Assembly: GCA_020849475.1 (NCBI GenBank)
Contig: JADLGE010000004.1
Location: 1-64,000, forward strand
Source: Gammaproteobacteria bacterium
GTDB lineage: Bacteria; Pseudomonadota; Gammaproteobacteria; Ga0077536
Reading direction: 5' to 3'
DNA: 64,000 nt
The position numbers and the translations under genes were made by a program. The notes under the pieces are model-generated. The model saw only the letters and a program-made list of their open reading frames with translations, did not search any database and was not told where the DNA came from. Shown here piece after piece: positions 8,512 to 17,201 of the stretch (positions are counted from its first letter, which is position 1; each line of letters opens with the position of its first letter).

Positions 8512-9540
8512 ATGATGCCTCGCAAGTCCATAGTGCTGTCGGTGCTGTTGCACAGCCTGCTGCTCGGCGTGCTGTTGTTCGGCGGCTTCAATTTCTGCAG
8601 CGAGCAGGCCTTGAACCCGCAGCCGTCGGGCCCGGTGATGAAGGCGACCATGGTCGACAGCAAGGCCGTCGATGAGCAGGTCAAGAAGTTGAAAGCCGCC
8701 GACGCGCAAGCGCAGGCCGAGAAAGACCGGCAGGTCAAAGAGGCGGAGCAGAAGCGCGAGGCCGAAGAGCAGCGCGTCAAGGAACTGAAGGCCGAACAGC
8801 AGCGCTTGAAGCAGGAGCAGGAACAGCAACGCAAAGAGGCCGAGCAGGCCAGGCAGGAAGCGGCCGAGGCCAAGCACAAGGTCGAAGAGCAGAAGCGCGA
8901 GCTTGCCGAGCAGCAGAAGAAGAGGGACGAGCAGAAGAAGCTCGAAGACCAGAAGCTGAAGGAAAAGAAGAAGGCCGACGAAAAGAAAAAGGCCGAAGAG
9001 CAGAAGAAAGCCGAAGCCGAGCAGAAGAAGAAGGACGCCGCCGAGGCCGAGAAGAAGAAAGCCGACGCTGAAAAGAAGAAGGCAGCCGAGGCCGAGAAGA
9101 AGAAGCAGGAAGCCGCCGAGCAGAAGAAGAAAGACGAGGCCGCCAGGAAGAAGGCTGCCGAGGAAGCGGCCGAAGCCGAGCGCAAGAAGGCGCTGGCCGA
9201 TGAAATCGCCGCCACCGAGGCGGCCGAGGCCGAGGCGGCGCAGGCCAGCGCCGATGCGTCCGAGATCGACACCTACGCGTCGGCCATCACCCGGCGCATC
9301 AAACAGTCGTGGACGGTCTTGCCGGGCACCGAAGATCTGGTCTGCACTCTTAGGGTCACTATAATTCCCGGCGGCGAGATCGGTGGCGTCGAAATCATCA
9401 AATCAAGCGGTGATCCGACCTTTGACCGTCAGGCCGAAAACGCTGTGCGCAAGGCCGCGCCTTTGCCCTTTCCGACCGAGCCACGCTTGATGAATCGTTT
9501 GCGTAAATTCACCCTGGAGTTCGATCCCAGGGATCTTTGA
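8512..9540 (+). CDS. tolA: Cell envelope integrity protein TolA
   Basis: The 342-residue protein bridges the inner membrane and Pal/TolB. A transmembrane helix (about 8-25) carries the TolA-type SVLLHSLLLGVLL segment. Residues about 50-250 form a very long Lys/Glu/Ala/Gln-rich coiled coil. The last 90 residues form the globular TolA_C domain (ITRRIKQSW, KSSGDPTFDRQAENAV), which contacts TolB. The repetitive coil is normal for TolA and is codon-restricted (GAG/AAG/GCC), which creates long false reading frames on the other strand. Confidence 0.94.
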   Translation: MMPRKSIVLSVLLHSLLLGVLLFGGFNFCSEQALNPQPSGPVMKATMVDSKAVDEQVKKLKAADAQAQAEKDRQVKEAEQKREAEEQRVKELKAEQQRLKQEQEQQRKEAEQARQEAAEAKHKVEEQKRELAEQQKKRDEQKKLEDQKLKEKKKADEKKKAEEQKKAEAEQKKKDAAEAEKKKADAEKKKAAEAEKKKQEAAEQKKKDEAARKKAAEEAAEAERKKALADEIAATEAAEAEAAQASADASEIDTYASAITRRIKQSWTVLPGTEDLVCTLRVTIIPGGEIGGVEIIKSSGDPTFDRQAENAVRKAAPLPFPTEPRLMNRLRKFTLEFDPRDL

Positions 9541-9590
9541 GCGCCCGCCCGCGGCATCATGAAGACGCCGCCTACTGAGGAGTTTTGCCT

Positions 9591-10919
9591 GTGAAAACCA
9601 TTCGAAAGTTCGCCCCCTTGCGGCGCCTGCTGCTGGCCGCATTGGCCTTGATGGTCGCGGCGCCGTTGGCTCTCGCGCAGGAAGCTGAACTCAAATTCAC
9701 CATCAAAGGTGGCAACAAGTCGGCCCTGCCGATAGCCGTGGTGCCTTTCGCAAGCGTCGGCGATACCGGCAACACCGACATTGCCGCGGTCATCCGTTCG
9801 GATCTCGAACGCAGCGGCCAGTTCAATCCGATGCAGCCTGGCGACATGCCGTCGCAGCCGTCGAGCTTCACCGCCGTCAACTTCAAGGACTGGCGCGTGC
9901 TCGGCCAGGAGAACCTGGTGCTCGGCAAGGTGATGGCGAGCGGTGACGGCGGCTATGTCGTCGAATTCCGCTTCATCGATGTGTTCAATGGCAACCAGCT
10001 GCTGGGCTTCCGCATCCCGACCTCGGCCGACAACATGCGCCTGACCGCGCATCACATCAGCGACCTCATTTACGAGACCCTGCTCCACCGCAAGGGCGCG
10101 TTCGCGACGCGCATCGCATACGTGACGGTCGAGCGCGCGTCGGCCAAGGATTCCCTCTATCGCCTGCAGGTGGCCGATGCCGACGGCTACGACCCGCACA
10201 CGATTCTCGAATCGAAGCAGCCCTTGATGTCGCCCTCGTGGTCGCCCGATGGCGCGCATCTCGCCTACGTGTCATTCGAGGATCGCAATTCGGCCATCTA
10301 CCTGCAGGACATCCGCACCGGCAAGCGCGAGAAGCTGGTGTACGGTCCGGGCATCAACAGCGCGCCGTCGTTCTCACCCGATGGTCAGCGCCTGGTGGTG
10401 ACCCTGTCGCGTGACGGCAATCCCGAGATCTACACCTATAGCCTCGCCTCGCGGCAGCTCACGCGCCTGACCTATCACGCGTCCATCGACACCGAGGCGA
10501 TTTATTCGCCCGATGGTCGCCAGATTTATTTCACTTCCGATCGTGGCGGCGGTCCGCAGATCTATCGCATGAGCTCGGACGGCGGCACACCGCAGCGCGT
10601 GACGTTCAACATGGGCAATTACAATTCGCGCGCGCGCATCTCGCCGGACGGCAAGAAGATTGCCATCGTGCATGGCGGCAAGGGCGGCTATCGCATCGGT
10701 GTGCTGGACTTGGCATCCAACAGCTTCGACGTGCTGTCGGACTCGGCGCTCGACGAGTCACCGAGCTTCGCGCCAAACGGCGATATGATAATTTATGCGA
10801 CAATGGCCGGACGTGGCACCGAGCTCGCGGCGATCTCCGTCGACGGTCGCCAAGGTCCACGTATGGCCGTGCAGCGCGGCCAGGTGCGTGAACCGGCCTG
10901 GGGTCCATTCCGGAACTAG
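9591..10919 (+). CDS. tolB: Tol-Pal translocation protein TolB
   Basis: The 442-residue periplasmic protein has a signal peptide (MKTIRKFAPLRRLLLAALAL..., cleavage after ALAQ), an N-terminal anticodon-binding-like domain and a six-bladed beta-propeller with repeated SPDG motifs (SPDGAHLAY, SPDGQRLVV, SPDGRQIYF, SPDGKKIAI). It interacts with Pal and TolA. The GTG at 9591 is preferred because GAGGAG (9577-9582) lies 8 bases upstream; the TTG at 9585 would leave only 2 bases. Confidence 0.95.
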   Translation: MKTIRKFAPLRRLLLAALALMVAAPLALAQEAELKFTIKGGNKSALPIAVVPFASVGDTGNTDIAAVIRSDLERSGQFNPMQPGDMPSQPSSFTAVNFKDWRVLGQENLVLGKVMASGDGGYVVEFRFIDVFNGNQLLGFRIPTSADNMRLTAHHISDLIYETLLHRKGAFATRIAYVTVERASAKDSLYRLQVADADGYDPHTILESKQPLMSPSWSPDGAHLAYVSFEDRNSAIYLQDIRTGKREKLVYGPGINSAPSFSPDGQRLVVTLSRDGNPEIYTYSLASRQLTRLTYHASIDTEAIYSPDGRQIYFTSDRGGGPQIYRMSSDGGTPQRVTFNMGNYNSRARISPDGKKIAIVHGGKGGYRIGVLDLASNSFDVLSDSALDESPSFAPNGDMIIYATMAGRGTELAAISVDGRQGPRMAVQRGQVREPAWGPFRN

Positions 10920-10962
10920 ACCGCGGCACGCGTGGTCTCGCACATCGAGACCTCATCCCGAG

Positions 10963-10990
10963 CCGCCGCGGCCTCACCCTGCCGCGGCGG
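10963..10990 (+). other. Perfect GC hairpin in the tolB-pal gap
   Basis: Bases 10963-10971 and 10982-10990 form a 9-bp perfect stem (CCGCCGCGG/CCGCGGCGG) with a 10-base loop. No T-run follows, so termination is unlikely. In a gap of about 180 bases between tolB and pal it may limit read-through or stabilise the upstream mRNA, since Pal is normally made in larger amounts than TolB. Confidence 0.45.
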
Positions 10991-11096
10991 TGCCGATGAT
11001 CGAAGCTGCCAGCGCGTCGTTTGAGACACACAGAATCATCCACCACCACAGCCGCGTAGCGCGCGGTCAACAATAAACTCTCAATGGGAGAATGAA

Positions 11097-11636
11097 ATGA
11101 AGGGACGAATCCTGAAACTGCTGCTGGTCATCACCGCCAGCCTGATGCTGGCGGCCTGCAGCTCGCACAAGACCAAGAGCGACAGCGCCCAGAACGGCGC
11201 GCGTGTCGAGGACCGGGGTGCGGCCGGCGCCAATGGCGCGGCGAGTCAGGGTCTTGCTGACGATGGCAGTGCTGGCGCCGGCGGCGCCCTCAACGATCCG
11301 AACAGCCCCCTGGCCGTGCGCGTAATCTACTTCGATTACGACAGCGCCAACATCCGCGCCGACTTCAACGACACCGTCGCCGCCCACGCCGCCTACCTCG
11401 CCGCCAACCCCAACACCGTGGTGACCGTCGAAGGTCATGCCGACGAGCGTGGCTCGCGCGAATACAACCTCGCCCTGGGTGAGCGTCGTTCGCTGGCGGT
11501 GCGCAAGCAACTGGTGCTGCTCGGCGCCTCGGCCGGCCAGATCAAGACCGTCAGCTACGGCGAAGAGCGCCCGGCGGTCGACGGCCATGACGAAGGTTCC
11601 TACGAGAAGAACCGCCGCGCTGAACTGGTCTACTGA
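11097..11636 (+). CDS. pal: Peptidoglycan-associated lipoprotein Pal
   Basis: The 179-residue outer-membrane lipoprotein has a signal peptide with lipobox LAAC (Cys about residue 18), a Gly/Ala/Asp-rich linker and a C-terminal OmpA-type peptidoglycan-binding domain (VIYFDYDSANIR, VEGHADERGSREYNLALGERRS, GEERP). It anchors the outer membrane to the cell wall and is the end point of Tol energy transduction. A clear ribosome site (GGGAGAATGAA) precedes the ATG. Confidence 0.97.
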   Translation: MKGRILKLLLVITASLMLAACSSHKTKSDSAQNGARVEDRGAAGANGAASQGLADDGSAGAGGALNDPNSPLAVRVIYFDYDSANIRADFNDTVAAHAAYLAANPNTVVTVEGHADERGSREYNLALGERRSLAVRKQLVLLGASAGQIKTVSYGEERPAVDGHDEGSYEKNRRAELVY

Positions 11637-11641
11637 GTGAG

Positions 11642-12733
11642 ATGAGCGCCATGTCCCGCCACCTGTTCCGTGTCACGAATCTGCGCGCCCCCCTGTGGCG
11701 CGCGCTGTTGGCATTGACGGTGGCGGCCGTGGCCTTGCCCGCGGCGGCGGCCAAGGACGAAGTCCAGCTCGCCGACCGCGTGGTGAAGCTCGAGCGAGCC
11801 TTGAACAGCTCGGGCCTGATTGAATTGTCGAAACAGATTGAAGCCCTGCAGCAGGAAGTCCGGCAACTGCGGGGCGAACTTGAGAATCAGGCGTTCACCC
11901 TGGAGCAGGTGCGCAAGGCACAACGCGATGCCTATGCCGACACCGACCGCCGCCTGGGCGCGCTCGAGCAGGGTGCGGCCGGGGCCGCCGGTGTACCCGC
12001 CGATCCGCCGGTCTCGACCATTGATTCCCCGACCGACACCGCCGTCGCCGGCAAACCGAGTGCCGAACAGATGGCGGTCGAAATGCAGCGCCCGGCGCGG
12101 CGTGCCCGCCCCGCGGCGCCCAGCGAAGACGGTATCGACGTCAGTGACGAGGCCGCTGCAGACATGCAGCCGCCGAATCGCCCCACCACTCGTCCAACCG
12201 TCATCATGTCGCCCAACGACCCGCCCGAAGGCTCGATGAGCATCACGCCGTCGGCGCCGACCCGCGTGGCGCGTCAGGCCGACGTCGAAGACCCGGGTCT
12301 GGCCGCGCCCGCCGCGGCCATCGCCGCCGATGCGCGCAGTGAAACCCCTGAATCGGAAGCGGCCTACCGCGAAGCTTTCGGTCTTTTGAAGGCTGGCCAG
12401 TACGAGCAGTCGATCAAGGGCTTCAGCCGTTATCTCCAGCAGTATCCTAATGGGCAGTATGCCGACAACGCGCAGTTCTGGGTCGGCGAGGCCTACTACG
12501 TGATGCGCAAGTTCGAGCCCGCCATCACCCAGTACCAGAAGCTCATCAGCAATTATCCCGACAGCCAGAAGCAGGCCCATGCCCTGCTCAAGATTGCCTA
12601 TAGCTTCGACGAGCTCGGGCGCAGCGACCAGGCGGTCAAACTGCTGACCCAGCTCAAACAGAAATACCCCGACTCCTCGGCCGCGCGCCTCGCCGACGAA
12701 CGCCTGCAGCGCATTCGCGCCAAGGCGCCCTGA
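11642..12733 (+). CDS. cpoB: Cell division coordinator CpoB (YbgF)
   Basis: The 363-residue periplasmic protein has a signal peptide (cleavage near ALPAAAA), an N-terminal coiled coil (about 38-105: QIEALQQEVRQLRGELENQ) and a C-terminal TPR region (ESEAAYREAFGLLKAGQY to the end). A long Pro/Ala/Asp-rich linker joins them, longer than in E. coli (about 263 residues in total). CpoB links Tol to septal peptidoglycan synthesis. ATG at 11651 is an alternative start. It begins 5 bases after pal. Confidence 0.93.
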   Translation: MSAMSRHLFRVTNLRAPLWRALLALTVAAVALPAAAAKDEVQLADRVVKLERALNSSGLIELSKQIEALQQEVRQLRGELENQAFTLEQVRKAQRDAYADTDRRLGALEQGAAGAAGVPADPPVSTIDSPTDTAVAGKPSAEQMAVEMQRPARRARPAAPSEDGIDVSDEAAADMQPPNRPTTRPTVIMSPNDPPEGSMSITPSAPTRVARQADVEDPGLAAPAAAIAADARSETPESEAAYREAFGLLKAGQYEQSIKGFSRYLQQYPNGQYADNAQFWVGEAYYVMRKFEPAITQYQKLISNYPDSQKQAHALLKIAYSFDELGRSDQAVKLLTQLKQKYPDSSAARLADERLQRIRAKAP

Positions 12734-12741
12734 GGCCGGCC

Positions 12742-13434
12742 GTGGCGAGCCTTGCGCCGCAGCCTGCCGGCGCCGAAAAAGCGTCGGCCGAGCCCGATGC
12801 GCTGCGCATCACGGAAATCTTCCTGTCCATCCAGGGTGAATCGACCACGGTCGGTCTGCCGACCGTGTTCGTGCGCACCACCGGCTGTCCGCTGCGCTGC
12901 CAGTACTGCGATACCGCCTACGCCTTCAGCGGTGGCGAGCGCATGACGCTGGACGCCATCCTGGCCAAGGTCGACAGCCACGGCGTGCGTCATGTGACCG
13001 TGACTGGCGGTGAGCCGCTGGCGCAGCCGGCCACGTTGACGCTCATGCGTCGGCTGTGCGACGCGGGATATCAAGTGTCCCTTGAGACCAGCGGCGCGCT
13101 GGACATTGCCGCGGTCGACCCGCGCGTCATGCAGGTGGTCGACATCAAGACCCCGGCCTCCAAGGAAGAGGCGCGCAACCTGTGGTCCAACCTCGCGCAT
13201 CTGCGCGCCGGCGACCAACTAAAGTTCGTGCTGTGCGACCGCGCGGACTACGAATGGAGCCGCGCCAAACTGACCGGGATGAAGCTCGCGCCCGGTGTCG
13301 AGGTGCTGTTCTCGCCGAGTTTCGAAACCCTGCCCGGCCGCACGCTGGCCGAGTGGATCCTGGCTGACCGCCTCGGCGTGCGCATGCAGGTGCAGTTGCA
13401 CAAGGTGCTGTGGGGCAATGAGCCGGGACGCTGA
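12742..13434 (+). CDS. queE: 7-carboxy-7-deazaguanine synthase QueE
   Basis: The 230-residue radical SAM enzyme converts 6-carboxytetrahydropterin to 7-carboxy-7-deazaguanine in queuosine synthesis. The cluster motif is [14 protein letters not shown] (C-x3-C-x2-C), followed by the SAM-binding stretch VTGGEPL. The start is GTG at 12742, 8 bases after cpoB. The 3' end overlaps queC by 17 bases. Being joined to the tol-pal cluster is a known arrangement in several gammaproteobacteria. Confidence 0.94.
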   Translation: MASLAPQPAGAEKASAEPDALRITEIFLSIQGESTTVGLPTVFVRTTGCPLRCQYCDTAYAFSGGERMTLDAILAKVDSHGVRHVTVTGGEPLAQPATLTLMRRLCDAGYQVSLETSGALDIAAVDPRVMQVVDIKTPASKEEARNLWSNLAHLRAGDQLKFVLCDRADYEWSRAKLTGMKLAPGVEVLFSPSFETLPGRTLAEWILADRLGVRMQVQLHKVLWGNEPGR

Positions 13435-14110
13435 AATACGCGCGGTTGTGCTGCTGTCGGGTGGCCTCGACTCGGCGACGGTGCTGGCCAAGGCGCGCGC
13501 CGACGGGCGCATCTGTTACGCCTTGAGCGTGGATTATGGTCAGCGTCACCGCGCCGAGCTCGCGGCCGCGGCGCGGCTGGCGGTGCAGTTGGGCGCGCTC
13601 GAGCACCGCGTGGTGACCGTCGACTTTGGCCAGTTCGGCGGCTCAGCCCTGACTGATCCCGAGCTCGACATCCCCACCACCCCGAGCGAGGGCATCCCCA
13701 TCACCTACGTGCCGGCGCGCAATACCGTGATGCTGTCGCTGGCCCTGGGCTGGTGCGAGGTGCTGGACGCCCACGAGCTCTATATCGGCGTCAACGCCAT
13801 CGATTACTCAGGTTATCCCGACTGCCGACCGGAATTCATTGCCGCCTTCGCCGAGCTTGCGCGTCTCGCGACGCGCGCCGGCGTCGAGGGCCGCAAATTC
13901 CACGTGCGCACGCCGCTGCAGCAGCTGAGCAAGGCCGACATCATCAAGCTTGGCCTGACGCTGGGCCTCGATTATGCGCAGACCGTGTCCTGCTATCAGA
14001 GTGATGATGATGGCCGCGCGTGTGGCGCCTGTGACGCCTGTCGCCTGCGTCACGAGGGCTTTCGTGCCGCCGGCGTCGATGATCCGACGCGCTATCGACC
14101 GCTGCTTTAA
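13418..14110 (+). CDS. queC: 7-cyano-7-deazaguanine synthase QueC
   Basis: The 230-residue PP-loop ATPase turns the QueE product into preQ0 with ATP and ammonia. The PP-loop is [15 protein letters not shown] at residues about 12-26. The zinc site has four cysteines in [19 protein letters not shown] near the C-terminus. The ATG at 13418 was chosen because the family begins just before the PP-loop; longer in-frame readings lie inside queE. The gene converges on the next one with a 13-base gap. Confidence 0.95.
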   Translation: MSRDAEIRAVVLLSGGLDSATVLAKARADGRICYALSVDYGQRHRAELAAAARLAVQLGALEHRVVTVDFGQFGGSALTDPELDIPTTPSEGIPITYVPARNTVMLSLALGWCEVLDAHELYIGVNAIDYSGYPDCRPEFIAAFAELARLATRAGVEGRKFHVRTPLQQLSKADIIKLGLTLGLDYAQTVSCYQSDDDGRACGACDACRLRHEGFRAAGVDDPTRYRPLL

Positions 14111-14123
14111 GCCCCGCCGCGCA

Positions 14124-16190
14124 CTAAATCCGCGGCTGCGTCCGGCGCCCGTCAAGTCCCGCGGTCAGCGATTCCTGCTGGCGGTTATAGGTGTTGTACA
14201 GCGAGCGGATGCCGCGCACGTAGTCGACCGCCTCGCGATAGGGGCCGACGGCAATCTTGTTCGCCTCGCGGCCCATCATGGTTTCCACATTGCCAAACCA
14301 GCGGCCTGGATCGAGGCCGGCCGCCGCGGCCCGTTCACGCGCCAGAATGACGCGTGCGAGGCCAGCGTTGTAGGCCGCCAGCGCAAACCAGGTGCGCTCG
14401 CGCGGCGGCAGCTCTTCTTCGAAATGATTGCGTAGCTTGTTCAGGTAGCGCACGCCGCCGCGGATGCCGGCATCGGGGTCGAAGGGGTTGGCGACGCCCA
14501 TGGCACGCGCGGTGTCGCGGGTCAGCTGCATCAAGCCCAGCGCGCCGCCTGAGGAGCGCGCGCCGGGATTGAACTGACTCTCGAAGTACATCTGCGCCAC
14601 GATCAAACGCCAGTCGAAGTCATAGGTATCGGCGTAGCGCCGCACCAGGTTGTCATAGGGCGACAGCCGCGCCAGCGTATTGATGTAAGAGAAGCCCGGT
14701 TCGTCGAAATAGCGCTGCGCGAGGATCTGATAGGTGTCGGTCGCGAACTCGGCGCGCACGAAGCCGTCGATGGCGCGCAGCAGTCCGGCGTTCTGGGCGC
14801 GCGCGGTCCACGCATAGTTATAGGAGATCGGCACCGACATGCCGGCTTCCAGCAGTGGGTGCATGGCGCGCAGGTCGGCAATCAGGTGGGCGTCGACGAT
14901 GGCGGCGTCGACCGACCAGTTTTCCAGCTGCTCGGCCAGATAGGCCGGCGGCGTGCCGGGATTGATCACCACCGGTCGGATGGCGATACCGCTGGCGACC
15001 AGTTCCGACAGCGCGCGGTGCTCGACCGTGTTGCCGAATACCGCCACGCGTTTGCCGGCCAGCGCCTGCAAATCATGCAACTGGCTGCCGGTGCGGCCGA
15101 CCAGCACTGAGGCCGAATGGAAATAGCTGCGCGCCTGGGTCAGCTCGCTATCCGCGGCGACGTCGGCCGCGCGGATGCGGGTGGTGATGACATCGCCGGC
15201 GCCGCTGCGCAGCCATTCCAGCATCTGCTGATCGTTGTCCGCCACCAGATACTCGACGCGTAAAGAGTGTTCGCGCGCGAACAGTTCCACCATCTCATAT
15301 TCGAAGCCGGCCGGGCGGCCATTGCGCACGAAATAGTTCTGGGCATCGATGCGCGTGATGGCGCGCAACAGGCCGCGGGTCTTGATTGCCGCGAGGTCGC
15401 CATGGTCGGCCTGTGGCCTCAGCACCGCGGCGTGGAAGCGTTGCATGTAGGAATCGAGCGCGTCGCGAAGGGCCGACCGTTCGCTCGGGAAATACCATAC
15501 CACCGGATTCTGATCTGACAGCTCGAACAGAGACTTCAGGTTGGCATAGTTGGCCAGTGGTTTTTCATTGGCGCGCGCCGGCGCGATGGCTACATCGAAA
15601 TGGCCGTCGGCGACGCCTGCCAGCAGCGTTTCGCGCGGCGTGCCATTAGGCAGCAGCACCGGCACGATGCCCGCCACTTCGCGGCGCAGTTGTTCGAACC
15701 AGGGCCACAGCGGCGAGGCGACGCTGATGGCGACGCGCAGGCCTTGCAGGTTGCGCGGATCGGTGGCCAGCAAATTTTTGCGGCCGTAGGCGAAGTAACG
15801 GAACGAGCCCATCGAGCGGCTCGGCAGCAGGCCCGCGTCGCGCGCCTGTTCCGGCGCCAGGTCGGTGGCCAGCACATCGCCTTCGCCGCGGCGCAGCCGC
15901 TGGTAAAGCTGGTCGGGGCGCTCGGCTTCAATCCACTGGATGCTCATGCCGCGACGGCGCGCAAAATCGGCGAGCATGCCGAACTCTCCGGCGCTGTCCC
16001 GGTGCGGCAGATTGATTTCCTGTTGTTTGAGTTTGAGAACGCGAAGGACGGGGGGAGGAGCGCGATCACCACCGGAGCCGGCGCTGGCACTGGCGCCATA
16101 GAACACGGCCAGCGTCAGCAAGACGGCGATGAATGGTCGATGCCGGTGCCATGCGGCCCACCGGCAATGCATGCGTGAGCGATACTGCAT
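14124..16190 (-). CDS. MltF-like lytic murein transglycosylase with two solute-binding-type modules
   Basis: The 688-residue exported protein has a basic N-terminus with a hydrophobic segment (about 19-37). Two bacterial solute-binding family 3-like regions follow, roughly 46-265 and 265-500; the second begins again with RGLLRAITRIDAQNYFVRNG. The C-terminal SLT domain has its catalytic Glu at about 537 (YFESQFNPGARSSGGALGLMQ) and the later AAYNAG motif. It should cleave the MurNAc-GlcNAc bond of peptidoglycan without hydrolysis. E. coli MltF is about 518 residues with one binding module, so the duplication is notable. No lipobox is visible. Confidence 0.85.
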   Translation of the reverse strand: MQYRSRMHCRWAAWHRHRPFIAVLLTLAVFYGASASAGSGGDRAPPPVLRVLKLKQQEINLPHRDSAGEFGMLADFARRRGMSIQWIEAERPDQLYQRLRRGEGDVLATDLAPEQARDAGLLPSRSMGSFRYFAYGRKNLLATDPRNLQGLRVAISVASPLWPWFEQLRREVAGIVPVLLPNGTPRETLLAGVADGHFDVAIAPARANEKPLANYANLKSLFELSDQNPVVWYFPSERSALRDALDSYMQRFHAAVLRPQADHGDLAAIKTRGLLRAITRIDAQNYFVRNGRPAGFEYEMVELFAREHSLRVEYLVADNDQQMLEWLRSGAGDVITTRIRAADVAADSELTQARSYFHSASVLVGRTGSQLHDLQALAGKRVAVFGNTVEHRALSELVASGIAIRPVVINPGTPPAYLAEQLENWSVDAAIVDAHLIADLRAMHPLLEAGMSVPISYNYAWTARAQNAGLLRAIDGFVRAEFATDTYQILAQRYFDEPGFSYINTLARLSPYDNLVRRYADTYDFDWRLIVAQMYFESQFNPGARSSGGALGLMQLTRDTARAMGVANPFDPDAGIRGGVRYLNKLRNHFEEELPPRERTWFALAAYNAGLARVILARERAAAAGLDPGRWFGNVETMMGREANKIAVGPYREAVDYVRGIRSLYNTYNRQQESLTAGLDGRRTQPRI

Positions 16191-16263
16191 TGCGAACGAC
16201 TTCGTTTGAAAACATGTGCGCTTTCTTCGGAATCAGGGCCCGCTCAAGGGCGCTGGTCCGGGG

Positions 16264-16305
16264 TCTTTTTGTAGGTGCGCGGCGGCATCTTGGCCGCTCA
16301 AATCC
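16264..16305. repeat. REP-like sequence, divergent copy
   Basis: The stretch starts with TTTTTGTAGGTGCG, the same head as the REP copies near 38290, 50655 and 63360, and continues with a small hairpin GCGGC/GCCGC around CATCTT. It lies in the 153-base gap between the mltF-like gene and murU. The body differs from the other copies, so membership of the same family is tentative. Nothing else was seen in this gap. Confidence 0.35.
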
Positions 16306-16343
16306 GCCCCGTCAACCCTTGGGCCTCCCCATATGGGTAGGTG

Positions 16344-17018
16344 TCACTGTTCGGGCAAGACCGCCGCGACCGCCGTTCGCGCAGCTTCCAGACGCTCGAG
16401 CGTACCGATATCAAACCAGCGCCCGTGATGGATCTGGCCGCTCAGTCGGCCCGCCGCGCTGAGCGCGAAGAGCAGCGGCGCGAGCGGAAAATGGGCCTCC
16501 CCATGGTCGCGAAACAGCGCCGGTTCGTACACGCCAATGCCGGCGTAGGTGTAGTGATAAGGCGCTTCGCGCGTGACGCGTGAACCTTCGAGGTTGAAGT
16601 CGCCGCGTGGATGATGGGGCGGGTTGGGGATCAGCACCAGGTGCGCGGCGCCTTGGGGGCGTTGGCTGAAAGCTAACGGGCAGTCGGTCCACACATCGGC
16701 GTTGACCACCAGGAACGGCGCGTCGCCGAGCAGCGGCAGGGCGCGCGCGATGCCGCCGCCGGTTTCGAGCGCGCCCTCGCTCTCGCGTGAATAGACGATA
16801 CGCGCGCCATAGGCTCTGCCATCGCCGAGACGCGCTTCGATCAGGGCGCCGAGATGGGCGACATTGATGACGATTTCATTGAGGCCGGCCGCGCACAGGC
16901 GCATGACGTGACGCTCGATGAGGGTGGTGCCGCCGATCTCGACCAGCGGCTTGGGCAGGGTGTCGGTCAGGGGCGCGAGGCGCTGGCCGCGACCGGCGGC
17001 AAGGATCATGGCTTTCAC
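16344..17018 (-). CDS. murU: N-acetylmuramate alpha-1-phosphate uridylyltransferase MurU
   Basis: The 224-residue nucleotidyltransferase carries the sugar-nucleotide signature AMILAAGRGQRLAPLTDTLPK and the metal-binding NADVW motif. It resembles MurU, which makes UDP-MurNAc in the anabolic peptidoglycan recycling route that bypasses MurA. Its usual partner kinase gene amgK is not adjacent; the APH-fold gene at 26611 looks like thrB. A glucose-1-phosphate thymidylyl- or mannose-1-phosphate guanylyltransferase-like role is an alternative. Confidence 0.8.
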   Translation of the reverse strand: MKAMILAAGRGQRLAPLTDTLPKPLVEIGGTTLIERHVMRLCAAGLNEIVINVAHLGALIEARLGDGRAYGARIVYSRESEGALETGGGIARALPLLGDAPFLVVNADVWTDCPLAFSQRPQGAAHLVLIPNPPHHPRGDFNLEGSRVTREAPYHYTYAGIGVYEPALFRDHGEAHFPLAPLLFALSAAGRLSGQIHHGRWFDIGTLERLEAARTAVAAVLPEQ

Positions 17019-17201
17019 AGGGCTACTCGAGGGCTGCTCGGCTTTCGATTATAGAAGCGCAGCCGACTGTCACGGATGTCGTAACACCGGCCGATCTGGC
17101 ATTATTCGCGCGGTGTTGAAACCGCGCTCCAGCGTCCGCCTTCTGGCCGTGCGCCGCGCGCCGTCCCCTTCCCCTTCATTCGGAACGATGCCGCGGCAGC
17201 G

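Noticed and set aside
9040-9200. CRISPR-like or tandem DNA repeats
   Set aside because: The repetition comes from Lys/Glu/Ala codons of TolA; no regular spacers.
8040-9272. Long minus-strand frame rich in Ser, Ala and Phe opposite tolR-tolA
   Set aside because: It mirrors the GAG/AAG/GCC repeats of the TolA coiled coil; low-complexity composition, no family signal, and both plus-strand genes are certain.
10963-10990. Intrinsic terminator between tolB and pal
   Set aside because: The stem is perfect but there is no T-run; kept only as a hairpin of unknown role.
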